A DNA stretch of 29,000 nt from Symsagittifera roscoffensis (Eukaryota > Xenacoelomorpha > Acoela > Convolutidae), in assembly GCF_963678635.1 (NCBI RefSeq), contig NC_087067.1:58268287-58297286 (forward strand), given 5' to 3'. The notes under the pieces are model-generated. The model saw nothing but the letters and a program-made list of their open reading frames with translations. It was not told the origin of the DNA and ran no database searches. Shown one piece after another: positions 18,657-28,131 of the stretch (position 1 is the first letter of the stretch; each line of letters opens with the position of its first letter). The position numbers were made by a program, and so were the translations under genes.

Positions 18657-19048
18657 AAATCCAAGGGGACCAGGTCCTCCTTGGACAGGATCTTTATCTC
18701 GGCCGCTTTCTCTACAGGTAACTCAGGGTGCCCTGGAAATGGATGTCCAGACATATCCAACCATCTCGTTAAGGTGAGCGCTTCATAAATTTCTTTGTCC
18801 AGAAACGAGAATCCCTCCTTTATTTCCGCCTGATTGGCCTGCTTCTGCTCCAATCTTTCATAGAACTCAGTTTTCTTGCTGAGGCTGTCAGCATTCTGGT
18901 GTTTATCACGCATCCTATGTTCGATTATCATATGGTAGCCATCCAATCTTACTATCCATCTACCAATATAACTCTGATCCACCGAGTAGGTTTTCAACCA
19001 GGACAACGCTCTGTTGTCCACGCGTAACTTGAAGGGAGCGCTCCCCAA
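18614..19048 (-). pseudogene. pol: RNase H C-terminal part and start of the Pol linker
   Basis: The frame is the same as the RT/RNase H segment, separated by a TAA at 19051-19049. It reads LGSAPFKLRVDNRALSWL, with VDN at the position of the TDH catalytic Asp, followed by IGRWIVRLDGYHMIIEHR and HQNADSLSK, the standard end of gypsy RNase H (usually NxxADxLSR). The remainder (FYERLEQKQANQAEIKEGF onward) is linker. The native frame leaves this ORF near 18660-18675. Confidence 0.9.
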
Positions 19049-19732
19049 TTATGCACGGTACTTTTCCACGAAGGTGACTACTGCAAACATCTTTGCTTTT
19101 GGTGCGTCATATTTCATCTCTGTGTCACTCAAGACCTTGCTGCCGTATGCAATGGGACGGAGAACTGTTCTTCCGTTCCATTCTTGCTCTTGATGCAAGA
19201 TTCCTGAGATGGCCACCACCGATGCGTCTGTGTCGAGAACGTACATGCCCTTTTCTGTAGGCATGTCCAGCACTGGCGCTTCGCACAGTTCCCGCTTTGT
19301 GTTCTCGAAAGCAACCTGTGCCTCATCGTTCCATTCGAACTTCTTCCCTTTGTTGCGCATCAGCTTCTGCATCGGATACACCTTGTCCGCATATCCTTTA
19401 AGGAATTCTCGGTAGTAATTGGCAAACCCTAGGAAGCTCAGGAGCTGTGTGTCCGTTCTGGGAGCTTTCCATGTCAACACTGCTTCCACTGCTTCCGGGT
19501 CCGGCCTCAAGCCATGCCTATCCACCATTCTTCCTAGGTACTTTATCGAATCCCTAAGGATTTCACATTTCGATGGTTTGCACTTAAATCCTGCTCTTTT
19601 CATGCATCCAAAGACCTCATCGAGCCTATCAATGTGGTCTTCCAGGGTCGGTGTTGCTATGACCACGTCATCCACGTAACACATCACGAGATTCCCGTAC
19701 TTCTTGGTCACTCTCGTCAAAGCCTGAGCCAT
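19049..19732 (-). pseudogene. pol: Reverse transcriptase palm/thumb and RNase H N-terminal part
   Basis: CYVDDVVIA (residues 18-26) is the catalytic YxDD motif of reverse transcriptase. GFKCKPSKCEI and YLGRMVD are the following conserved blocks, and FLGFANYYREFL marks the thumb/connection. RNase H starts with MYVLDTDASVVAISGIL (catalytic Asp169). The position of the RNase H Glu, normally in a KELLA-like block, reads AKMFA (Lys214), a change that would abolish activity. The preceding TAA at 19741-19739 falls within ATF-stop-RLM, where gypsy RTs have Gln, so CAA to TAA is the likely lesion. The frame is continuous with the upstream RT segment. Confidence 0.97.
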
Positions 19733-19738
19733 CAGTCT

Positions 19739-20015
19739 TTAAAAAGTGGCCGTTGCATTGCACAAGCCGAGGGGCATCCTCTTCCACTGGTACAATCCCA
19801 ATTCGCACGCGAATCCGGTTTTCTCTCTGTCCTTCTTTCGCAGAGGGACCTGCCAGAAGGCAGAACCTAAGTCCAATGTGGTGAAGAACTTTGCATCACC
19901 AAGTTTAGATAGGCTCTCGTCTATTCGCGGTATCGGGTACGCATCTTTAATCGTTACCGCGTTCAAGTAACGAAAGTCGCAACAAAATCTAAGCTGCCCC
20001 CTTTCTTTTTCGCCA
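19739..20015 (-). pseudogene. pol: Reverse transcriptase fingers/palm with first catalytic Asp
   Basis: The native frame begins at about 20000 (GQLRFCCDFRYLN, the gypsy RxxxDYRxLN block), continues with TIKDAYPIPRIDESL and TTLDLGSAFWQVPL, which holds the first catalytic Asp, and ends with WKRMPLGLCNATATF before a TAA. The open frame itself reaches up to 20035, but its first dozen residues are in the wrong phase because of a one-base change in a G-run near 19998. The minus-strand polymerase core is therefore complete in motif content across this and the next segment. Confidence 0.95.
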
Positions 20016-20769
20016 TTACTAACCCGCAAGCCCACGGCGATTTTGAGGGTTCTATCATGTCGTATTCAAGCAAAATTTCTATTTCCGCTCGGCACGCTTC
20101 CGATTTATGTGGCGTCATTCGCCTTGCGCCTTCCCTATGGGGAACGGCGCCCTCTTCTAGTTCGATTTCGTGTTCGACGAAATTACAGCAACCGATGTCC
20201 GCCTTATGTTTGGAAAATACATCTGCGTTCCGATTTAGAGGGTCCCGCAATTTTTCGAAATCTCCCTCACCTATTTTCCCTTTTAAATGTTCTATCTCTG
20301 GCAAAACCGGTTTGTCAGATTCTAGTTCATATGACGAGGGGCGTTCCGGAAAATTCGAGCAGCTTGATAAGCCGTCGTCCGTTTCGGATTTCATTGAAAA
20401 CAATTTTTGAATAGATTTTAATTCATTAATCCTCTTTAAAAATTTATCTTTATTGGCATGATAAGGACAGTCTTTCACACTATATTTCTTCAAGTTTTGT
20501 GTCTCCTCATAGTCGGTCCTCATCGGCAAAGCGTAGCCAAGCTTCTTTCCACGCTGGATTGAAACCGTGGTGTCCAGTGTGTTCAACAACACACTGACAC
20601 ACAGTCCGTTTCGCGTTACCGAGAAGCTCCGGCCTAAAATCACCGAACTCTGACTATTTGGATTCGGTACTAAGCAAACCTGTTTACTATCACTTAACGA
20701 ATTTAAATTTCTCATTCTAAAAATTGCTACTACAGCTTGTCCTGGTTGTAATTTTACTTTTCTATCCAA
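19963..20769 (-). pseudogene. pol: Protease-to-RT region and RT N-terminus
   Basis: A 268-codon frame. Residues 1-110 (KLQPGQAVVAIFRMRN and onward) look like the beta-rich connection after the protease. The C-terminal third has the entry to RT: NFVEHEIELEEGAVPHREGA, then a block where YDMIEPSKSPWACGLVMAKK matches the gypsy sequence before the fingers. After KKKGG the native frame leaves for the next segment. The frame joins the protease segment through an eight-T run near 20770 (VPVFFG in one frame, FLDRKVK in the other), a likely slippage indel. No conserved active site lies here. Confidence 0.88.
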
Positions 20770-20974
20770 AAAAAACTGGTACCATATTTTCGTCTGTTAT
20801 TATCCTATTAATTGATCTCTTAACATACTTTCGGTCCGGCTTTCTAATCCGTATTAGACCGTTTTTCAAGTCAATCATCACGTCAAAATTCCTGGCAAAA
20901 TCTCTGCCCACCAGGAAGCTCATCCAAAGATCTCGTCCTCCCATTTGAAAGGACCGTTATCGGTGTTCTTCCGG
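20762..20974 (-). pseudogene. pol: Retropepsin C-terminal part
   Basis: After the DTG segment, the sequence AIYVAGRTPITVL is readable in another frame between about 21000 and 20950, and the original frame resumes as MGGRDLWMSFLVGRDFARNF. FLVGRDF matches the conserved (I/L)LGxDF near the end of retroviral-type aspartic proteases, followed by FDVMIDLKNGLIRI. Two closely spaced compensating indels therefore lie inside the protease. It ends at a TAG (20762) produced by the T-run frameshift. Confidence 0.75.
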
Positions 20975-22192
20975 CTACGTAGATAGCTCCTCGATTTGCG
21001 GCGGCCAGTCGAGATTCGAAGGAATCAGATCTTCCCGCGTGAAGCCCATTCTTTCCCAAGTTTTTATCGGCATCACACTCACTACCGCTCCTGTGTCCAG
21101 AAGCCCTGTGACTCCAATTTTTGTTCCGTTGGTGTCGAGCAGATGTGCTGTCACATCAGCTTCATATCCAATGTGTACCGCGTCTTGTTCCATCATGGCG
21201 TCATGGCCTATCCTGCGGACTTTGAGTTCCTCTTCCCCCAAATAGATCTGCCCTATTTGGTCATCATCTGTTGTTATATAAGTCCTGGTGTAGATACTGA
21301 TTCCATCCACGTTCAGCATTATTTGATACGGCCCATAGACCTCCAGGTAGCGTCCATGAAGTTTCTTCATGCGAGGGCCACCCGTCGTTAGTAGTGCTCG
21401 CACAGCTCGAGACTCGGTGCGTGGCTCCACCTGCCTCAGATAATCTGCATATGTGTCCAAATGCATTAAAGTGAACTCGGATGGTTCACTCAGATTTCTT
21501 ATTACCTGGTGTCCAGCCACTGAGATTATCGACTGTATCTTATTTCCTTGAGGCACCATGCCGAACCTCTTACCGGAGATAACTTTAAGTTTCATGTCTA
21601 AACTGCTTGGTGTTTTCGTCTCTTCAAACTCCGTTGCTTCGAAGGTATTCAGTTGCTCCTGAAGCTTTTTATTTTCCAGTTCAAGTTTTACTTTTTGTTC
21701 GATCTCTTTCGTCACCAATTCCTGTTGTACTCTATTTAGAGCATCCCTTGCGGCTGCCTTATAATCGATCTTGAAGCCATCAGCCGCAGTTGCTGGTTCC
21801 GGCTCACGTGTCTCCTCTGTTACCGCTTGCATTTTCTTTGCCGCCAGCTCTTGAGGTTTATCCTTTCTGCGTGCCTCCGCCTCACTCAAAAGTCGAGCCT
21901 TGCTCGCTTTCACACCTGACAAAGCTTCTTCATGTCTTGGATGCTTGATGTCTGCCACTGCATTCCAGAATTGCGGACAATCTGATTTAAAATGACCTTC
22001 CAAGTTGCAAAAGAAACACCTCGGGCCGAATTTTGCTATTACTCCTCTCATGAAATCCTCATGGTCCAATTCTGACGCATATTCGTCCTCGAGGCTAAAG
22101 CATATTGCTTTCATGCCTTGTTTGTAAGCTGGGCATGCTGACACATTATGGTCCGTTGAACTGCAATTAGCACAAGAGCGTCTCTTGTCCAT
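20975..22192 (-). pseudogene. gag-pro: Nucleocapsid zinc knuckles and aspartic protease
   Basis: A 405-codon frame with two CCHC knuckles of exact CX2CX4HX4C spacing, Cys7-Cys10-His15-Cys20 and Cys59-Cys62-His67-Cys72, used by Gag to bind RNA. A Lys/Glu-rich coiled region (~110-200) follows. After it comes a beta-rich stretch and the retropepsin motif GLLDTGAVVSVMP, with catalytic Asp366. The frame is the same as the capsid segment upstream, broken only by a TAA at 22210-22208. The end (NLDWPPQIEELST) is out of phase; the native frame reads RLAAANRGAIYVAG. No Gag stop or slippery site separates Gag from Pro here that I can identify. Confidence 0.93.
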
Positions 22193-22207
22193 ATCATCCC
22201 TCGGTTT

Positions 22208-22768
22208 TTACCAATTGTTCCCTTGGTTTGCTGGTCCGTTGTTAAAATTTCCGTAATTGTTCTTGTAATATCCAGATCTTGAAGGAGGTTTCAACAAAAG
22301 ATACACTTTTGATTTGAGCCTTAACTCCTCCGGTGTTGGCGCATAAGTTGATAGTGGTGTGTAATGCGTTGCTAGCATCGTACGAAGTTCATCATTTTTC
22401 ACACCATCGATGAATTTTGAGGCTACGGCCAGGTTCATCCTTCGGTTTGACTCATCCGGTTGGCTGCGTCTTCTCAGCATTTCCAAATCATCGAGAAACT
22501 TGTCTATCGTTTCATCTTCTCGTTGCCTCCGTTTCTCGAAGCGCATCATCGCCTGGTGCCCCTGTACCCCTGATCCGAAACGGTTTAACAAGATTTCGAA
22601 GATTTTCTCAGCAGTGTCACGTTGGTATTTCTTCTTGGCCATGACACAGTTCAGGGCTGTCCCTTCCAAGTTGCTGGTGAGCGCATTGCATTCCTGTCTC
22701 CCCGACAAGTCCTCTTCCTCGAAATGCAACTTCATTACCTCTATCCAGGTATCAATACAGCCATCAGA
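22208..22768 (-). pseudogene. gag: Gag capsid-like domain (retrotransposon gag family)
   Basis: The native frame starts upstream of the ATG at 22735: DGCIDTWIEVMKLHFEEED is the conserved W-containing entry of retrotransposon gag domains. It continues with LEGTALNCVMA, FEILLNRFG, FEKRRQREDETIDKFLDDLE and a basic, Asn/Gly-rich tail (SGYYKNNYGNFNNGPANQG). These proteins assemble the particle. Upstream it joins the coiled-coil Gag segment by a shift near 22757. Downstream a TAA (22210-22208) interrupts the path to the zinc knuckles. Confidence 0.9.
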
Positions 22769-23586
22769 TTCGTCTTTGCAGCATCTTGGTTTCTTAAAGA
22801 CTCTTCTGGACTGCGTTCATTGGTTCTAGATAATCTTGTCAGGAATGTCTCCAGAGACCTGTTTAGGGGTTCAAATGATGTGGCCATTGCCGTAGCATCC
22901 CTTGAGTGTCCCGCTTGAGTGTCCTCACACCTCGTCGAAGGCTCTCTGTGCGGTGCATCCCTGCAATCCGAACCACCGTGAGCGTTTCCCGCTTGGCCCA
23001 CCTGACTCCTCCTCGGGCTTGCATGCCCCCTGTTGCCGGAATCACTTCTCCCAGTCGCATGTGTGCCTTGTGTTGGTCGTTCGTTAGAGGTTTGTCTGTT
23101 CCCCGTTGAACTTGCTCTGCCGTTCGGGCCCCATGCTGCATTACCCCTTGTGGCATAGCCTGATGAACTGCCCCTGCCTCTAGTGGATCCATACGTCTTC
23201 CTCTTTTGATGTTCATTGAAGTTCACCCTCAGTTCCCTACTGGGACCTCCCGAGTTCGGCTCTCCTTCTTTTGGTCCACTCTTGCTGCTTAGTAGCCCGT
23301 CCAACCTATCCATGATAGCCAGAGTTCGCCTCTCCATCATCGCGTCTATCTTTGTGTCAAGAGGCCCAAGAGACTGCTCTTGCTGAATCCTTAACTTCTC
23401 CATGTCGTCTCTTAAGCGTAACTCTCTCTGTTCCGCCTCTCTTGTCATTCGCGACAAGTTCCTCGTCATATGTTCGTCCGTTCTCTCTTTCAAGCGTTTT
23501 TCGCTCCTGCCAACTTCTTGTCTGTTGCGGTTTATTTCTTCCCGCAGACTTTCTCTTTCAATGTGAACTGCTCTTTCCAGTTCACT
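22741..23586 (-). pseudogene. gag: Gag N-terminal coiled-coil and low-complexity region
   Basis: The frame continues directly after the TAG at 23589-23587 (SELERAVHIERESLREEIN) into a long Arg/Glu-rich coiled-coil (to about 23260), then a Ser/Gly/Arg-rich, probably RNA-binding and disordered stretch (GSTRGRGSSSGYATRGNAAW), and ends near 22741 where the native frame shifts to the capsid-like segment. CAG to TAG would explain the stop. The apparent start at 23493 is internal. There is no catalytic motif. Confidence 0.75.
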
Positions 23587-24099
23587 CTACCTTATTGACA
23601 TCTGCTCGTTCTGTTCTCCTAAACTGTCCACTATGTTGTTTAAGGCTTCCTCTAGTGCTGCCCCGTTATCCACGAGTGGCGTCACTAGTGGTGGTGTAAC
23701 CCTGTCGGTCCCAGGTAGCTTCGTGCTGGTCGAGATCCGGGCCTTGACTCTCTGCTTCAACGTCTTTTCATTATCTATTTCAGGATCCACTAACGCGTTG
23801 CCTAGCCCTCTGGTTCTACTCTCTCCAGGTTGTGGCTCTGAACTTGTCCAAATCGCGAAATCTTTTGACTGGCCCGGTGTGTTTGCCTCTTTGCTTATTG
23901 TTGTCACTACACCAAATTTGTCCATGGTTCCAGTCTCTCTTCCGACGTGTGCCTCATTCTCCTGGATCGAACTATTGAGGCTGACTTGGGATCCAAAGTC
24001 CCCTTGCTCCTCTTCATTCTCTTCCTCCTGGGACTCACCGTCGTTTCCTGCTCCTCCTCCCATGCTGAATGGAAAGATATTTCCGAAGGTGTTCTTCAT
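23587..24099 (-). pseudogene. gag: Gag N-terminal region, acidic segment
   Basis: A 170-codon frame rich in Glu/Gly/Ser (GGGAGNDGESQEEENEEEQG), with no recognised domain. The frame is open upstream of its ATG (SSSFSERMKNTFGNIF), which fits a one-base shift from the first ORF near 24100-24120 better than an independent start, although the two ORFs overlap in ATGA. It ends at TAG 23587, after which the same frame continues as coiled coil. Confidence 0.65.
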
Positions 24100-24485
24100 T
24101 CTTTCTGAGAACGATGATGACGTTGTTTGTTTCCCAGTTCCGCCATCATAGTGTTGTCTGTCGGAGATCTTCTAGTTGCCGCTACTTCAGTTGAGATGTC
24201 GGACAGTTCCGACATCTCTTCTCGATCCAATGTCCCGGTGGAAGTGGCAAAATCATGGCCATGTTCTACCGGGGTAGGTTCACTCGCCAGCCTTCTGCCT
24301 CTCCCTTCCAATCCATTTACTTCTTGGTTGTCGTTCATGGTATGGTCCGTATTGACCTCCACTTCTAACAGTTCTTTTCGCTCTTCTGAGGTCTTCTGAC
24401 TTCTCGTTTCAACAATTCTGCCTGAAACCGTCCCCCCTTTATCAGACCGGGATCGCTTGATCCAATCCACAAAAGGATCGGTCAT
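24096..24485 (-). pseudogene. gag: Start of gag (first ORF of the element)
   Basis: The ATG at 24485 is the first of the long chain of element frames and is taken as the polyprotein start. The 129-codon product is polar and charged (SRSDKGGTVSGRIVETRSQK), without a known domain, signal peptide or membrane span. It ends in QRHHRSQKE because of a probable frameshift. The sequence upstream (24486 onward) is non-coding. A donor-like CGAG|GTAATAG lies on the minus strand at about 24533-24523. Confidence 0.6.
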
Positions 24486-25339
24486 CGTTTTTCTTTGCTT
24501 TTAAGGTATGAATTTCCTAGAACTATTACCTCGTTTTGGTATCCTTGTCTTGTCTAGACTCATTCTCTATTTGTCACTCTCTAATGCCCATACACCTAAC
24601 TCGATTGCTAGAGACCTTATAGTTTTATTAACAATAATAATGACACAACACAAAAAATTTCACAAGATTCTATTAAATAGTGACCACAAATCCCTGTATG
24701 TTATCAGAGTACAGTTTGTATAAAATTTATTCACACTAATCGATTATCGGTCCAAAGATTTGAGAACTTAGCACAAAATGATGTTATCAGTCAATCTAAA
24801 AGATAGTGTATTCACTACCCAATCAAGCACAGTTTACGTTGATTTAAAATCAAAAACAAAAATATACATTGATACAATACGAATGTCTCTATAAAAAACT
24901 TATGTGTCTTGTACTCTTAGTCGGTCGCAGTACAATAATTGAACCTGTTTCTTAATGAAAAAGCTTTCCCTGCTCGGTGCTGCACCAAACAGACAAAACT
25001 TTGAAGGCAGTAATTTTCTCAAGTGGGCCTTTATTGCACCCACCGAGTACTATGATACCTATCTGCCTTCGGACTGCCCGAGCTAGACCTACTAAAAACC
25101 TCAGGGCAGTCACTTTTCCCAAAAACGTATTATGTTACAATCCACACCAATGAATCACGCTCTTTTTAATTTAGACTAATGTCGCGAACATCCGAGTTCG
25201 GACCTGTTTTGTCTTAGTCTGGTTCTTATTGAAAGGCAAGTTACCAGTTCAGTCACTGATAGCTAGCCTGTGTGCTAATAACCTAATACATCTCACTTTT
25301 TAGTCTTTCTTTCGTCTACCTAAGTCCTTTAATAAAATA
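24486..25339. other. Non-coding AT-rich DNA upstream of gag
   Basis: No convincing ORF occurs on either strand. It would contain the element's leader and perhaps part of the 5' LTR, but no primer-binding site could be identified. One small inverted repeat, GACTGCCC (25072-25079) / GGGCAGTC (25104-25111), is present. Otherwise nothing stands out. Confidence 0.6.
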
Positions 25340-25556
25340 ATACCCCTCCGGATTGGCACAATTAGGACCCTTCCGGACTAACAAAATCTAGACCCCTCCG
25401 GATTGGGACCCCTCTGAGTTAGTCAATATAAGACCCCTCCGGATTTGACACCTCCGAATTAGCAATTATAAGACCCCTCCGGATTCGGACCCCTCCTAAC
25501 TTGAAAAAATTTTGACCCCTCCGGATTGGGAGCCCTCCGGTTTTGTAAAAGTAGCT
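25340..25556. repeat. Degenerate ~41-bp minisatellite made of paired TCCGGA boxes
   Basis: The box ACCCCTCCGGATT or a variant starts at about 25342, 25368, 25392, 25408, 25433, 25447, 25473, 25489, 25515 and 25530. Spacing from 25392 on alternates ~25 and ~15 bp, giving a ~41-bp unit with two boxes. The first box of each unit is well conserved and the second is degenerate. Further single boxes occur at 25585 and 25659. Confidence 0.85.
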
Positions 25557-25584
25557 TTTCGGAGTTTACCTAATTTCAACCTAT

Positions 25585-25675
25585 ACCCCTCCGGATACGT
25601 TCTCCGATGCAATTTTCCTCTTTCAATTAAATAGAAAGGGTATGCACAACTTTCCTAGACCCTTCCGGATTGAAG
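25585..25675. repeat. Two more TCCGGA boxes beyond the minisatellite
   Basis: ACCCCTCCGGATAC at 25585 and ACCCTTCCGGATTGAAG at 25659 match the minisatellite box but lie 55 and 74 bp from their neighbours. Confidence 0.7.
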
Positions 25676-26227
25676 TTAAGCCTCTTATTTGACAATTCAC
25701 ACTAACGGTGAAGGGTCTTATCGCTCGCCTAACTTCGGTTCGCTTAAGCTTTTGCTGTGCCTTTAGCCTTCTTTTTTCGTCTAGAACAGCCTAAAGTTAC
25801 TTTATTCAACCGCTATTACCTTTTGGTAAGTGTATAAGGGCTTTTCTAAAAAAAAATTTTTAAACGTCAAGGGTGTACCCTTCTAAATTGAGGAATTTGC
25901 TAAAAACAATCTCAAAAAATTTTCACGCTTACTTTTCCAAAAAATTTCTGTCCCTGTCAGTAAGCTCAGCCAATTTCTGATCTATTGGTAACAAGATCAA
26001 CTCGATATGCCCAGTAGTTCCAAAGTTATTAACTAAAACGTCTTTTTTCTTAAACTCGAAAATTTTCTCTATTATAGGTTCCACCTAACTTTTTCCGCAA
26101 ATCAGGTCCTCTCGTCCTAACAATTATTGATCCGAGCTCAGAAGGCCTATACTCTTCTAGTTCAATGCAAAAGACCCGATCTAAAACGCTTTTGTAGAAA
26201 AAAGTTGCGAAAAACTATGCTACCTGT
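25676..26227. other. Non-coding AT-rich DNA
   Basis: There is no ORF of note. The 11-mer CGGTGAAGGGT at 25706-25716 recurs at 26754-26764 and in inverted form at 28074-28084. Nothing else is recognised. Confidence 0.5.
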
Positions 26228-26293
26228 ACCCCTCCGGATTGATGAATCCACCAAATCAAACACGTTAAGTTCGATTTCTCTGCAACCCGGAAG
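26228..26293. repeat. ~66-bp repeat unit with inverted TCCGGA ends, copy 1
   Basis: It starts ACCCCTCCGGATTGATGAAT and ends AACCCGGAAGGC. The same unit with similar internal sequence (GATCAA/AATCAA, CGTTAA, GATTTCT) recurs at 27998-28066. The ends are imperfect inverted repeats in this copy. Confidence 0.75.
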
Positions 26294-26571
26294 GCTTTCG
26301 GGTAGCGGGTTTTAAAACTTGTAGATTCACTAGTGGACGTTGTCTGAACAACTATTTTTACTGTTTCTAATTTTCTAATTTTATAGTGTTTCGTTTTCTC
26401 AAAAATCACGAAATTTCGGTTTTCGGTACCAAAATAGTTCCAAGCACCTTCGAACTTAACTTAACCGGTTCTCTCTATTATGGTAGTGCAGTTACGATGT
26501 AACACACTGACTTAGCGCTTTTTCCCGTTTCAAAAATATCGATATCTCAAAAATCGCGACTTGTGGGTGGA

Positions 26572-26591
26572 TCAAAATATCGCTATTTTGA
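26572..26591. repeat. 8-bp inverted repeat
   Basis: TCAAAATA and TATTTTGA flank a TCGC loop. It is a short AT-rich hairpin in non-coding DNA with no assigned role. Confidence 0.5.
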
Positions 26592-26927
26592 CCCTAAAAA
26601 CCGGTCTGTTTTCGTTGTTTTTTTGACTGAAAAACGATATAAGACTATAAATATAGGCTATATAAGTAATAAAGTAATAATATTAGTAGTACTATACCCC
26701 TCCGGGTTTGTTTAATATCCGAATTAAGGTGCTTAAATCGGATATTCGCAGTTCGGTGAAGGGTCACTACAGTGCAGCACTGTCGAGCCCCCCACAGATT
26801 ACTATCTTATTTTTTTGTACCAAAAGGGATACAAAACTTGTTAACGATACCCAACAGTCGATTGTTGTTGTCGTTGAGCCTCTTCTTGTTGCTCCTTGTA
26901 CTGCTTGCCGGATAAGTCTTCTCCCAA

Positions 26928-26978
26928 GACCCTTCCGAATTGAGCGCAAATCAGCTGACCCTTCCGGATTGAGCGCAA
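26928..26978. repeat. Direct repeat pair, 22 bp, containing a TCCGRA box
   Basis: GACCCTTCCGAATTGAGCGC (26928-26947) recurs with one change, GACCCTTCCGGATTGAGCGC, at 26957-26976, 29 bp apart; the match extends two bases further (AA). Confidence 0.8.
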
Positions 26979-27139
26979 TTTATCATTAACGTGCTTAAAT
27001 GCTCAAATAACCCTACAGTACAAGCCTCACAAACGGGCTACAAAATTGATCGTAACGATCCTGACTGATATAAATGCCTGTAACAACAATATATCTATCA
27101 ACAACAAACGGGGGGTCGGATCACATCTTGTCTGGGGGG

Positions 27140-27262
27140 ATGATTTCTACTGATTTTCTATTTTTTTACTGTTTTTGGTTTTTTCGGTTATTTTTTATGT
27201 TTTTTGTTTTTCTTGGGTACTATACTATTTTTTGTTTGGTTTTATATATATCTTTAAGTGTT
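27140..27262. repeat. T-rich low-complexity tract
   Basis: About 120 bp of T-dominated plus-strand sequence (TTTTTTTACTG, TTTTTTCGG, TTTTTTATG and similar). The short ORFs that cross it are translations of T-runs and are not credible genes. Confidence 0.7.
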
Positions 27263-27997
27263 TTTGGTCACAAACCATTCAGGAGATGACGGGACCGCGA
27301 ATCCCCCCACCCTTCCTGGTTCGTGAATTTTCGGTCTTAACTAAGTTAAAAAACTATTCACGGTAATCCGGAAGGCTTCCACGTTCCGAACTACCCTTCC
27401 GCCCCGGCGGTTTAGGCCTATTAAGGGCGTTAATGTGAGCATCCACTCGGCGCGGAGTGCTTGTTAACGGTTCTGCCGGTCATGATGTTAAAAAGAATAA
27501 CGACTAGGAGCGCCATAAAAACATACATGTTACATTCGCCCGGAAGATACATATCGACGGAAAACAAAACTAAGTCTTAAGACGACTGGCTAACGTCTAA
27601 ACAGAGTTTTGCATGCTTTTCACCGTCTCTACCAAGCCAGTACTTTTCGGTGGTCTTTTCTAACATCGGGTCGACAAAAACGTTACTGCTTTCGGCTTCG
27701 GTCAAAACACTCAAATTAACTAGATTACATGCAGAAATAGTGAGGTCATGGCTGGGTCTCAGTATCCCCAGACTACGAGGTCACTCCTTAAAACAGGGCT
27801 ATTACTAATTATCATATTACTTTTGTTTTTGTTCAGTAGATTAAAATCATCATCTCCATCGAAGATGCATCAACCCTTTCCCCTAACTCCTAGCTTCTCA
27901 TCCTTATCAAAATGAATCCAAATATTAATCAAATTCAAGTCAGGACATGACAGGAAGCTAAAATTTTATGTAACAGGATAAAAGTTTCAGTTCCTTT
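27263..27997. other. Non-coding DNA with scattered box copies
   Basis: It contains an inverted box AATCCGGAAGGC at 27366-27377 and ACCCTTCCGC at about 27393. Base composition is more balanced than elsewhere in the right arm. No ORF or RNA gene is recognised. Confidence 0.5.
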
Positions 27998-28066
27998 ACC
28001 CTTCCGGATTGATGAATCCGCTGGATCAAGCTCGTTAATCCTGATTTCTTCCTAATCCGGAAGGCC
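27998..28066. repeat. ~66-bp repeat unit with inverted TCCGGA ends, copy 2
   Basis: It begins ACCCTTCCGGATT and ends AATCCGGAAGGC, so CCTTCCGGATT and AATCCGGAAGG form a perfect 11-bp inverted repeat around a ~45-bp centre. It is homologous along its length to 26228-26293. A further end-type box AATCCGGAAGGC is found at about 28378. Confidence 0.8.
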
Positions 28067-28081
28067 GTCTTTCACCCTTCA

Positions 28082-28131
28082 CCGTTGTTCGTAACGGCCT
28101 TGCAACTATTGTAGCAGCACAATAGTTGCAA
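28082..28131. repeat. Perfect 13-bp hairpin with a small adjoining stem
   Basis: TTGCAACTATTGT (28100-28112) and ACAATAGTTGCAA (28119-28131) are exact reverse complements with a 6-nt loop AGCAGC. Just upstream, CCGTT (28082-28086) and AACGG (28093-28097) form a 5-bp stem with loop GTTCGT. There is no T-run after it that would suggest a terminator. Confidence 0.85.

Larger units (their letters stand above)
9531..24485 (-). mobile_element. Decayed giant Ty3/gypsy-type LTR retrotransposon, internal region
   Basis: Reading the minus strand from 24485 leftward gives the order gag, two CCHC knuckles, DTG protease, YVDD reverse transcriptase, RNase H, HHCC/DDE integrase, GPF module. RT before integrase is the Ty3/gypsy (Metaviridae-like) order. 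The order continues with a macro-like domain and then a ~5-kb module containing an SGNH hydrolase. About 15 kb of internal sequence is far above the usual 4-8 kb. Every long frame is interrupted, so it cannot be autonomous. The 3' end is lost at the satellite junction. No LTR pair, primer-binding site or polypurine tract could be confirmed. Confidence 0.93.

Noticed and set aside
26645-26665. TATAAATA/TATATAAG as a promoter TATA box
   Set aside because: The stretch is generally AT-rich, on no defined side of a known transcript, and TATA-like words are expected by chance.
26708-26989. 93-codon plus-strand ORF
   Set aside because: It crosses the 22-bp direct repeat pair and has no recognisable features.
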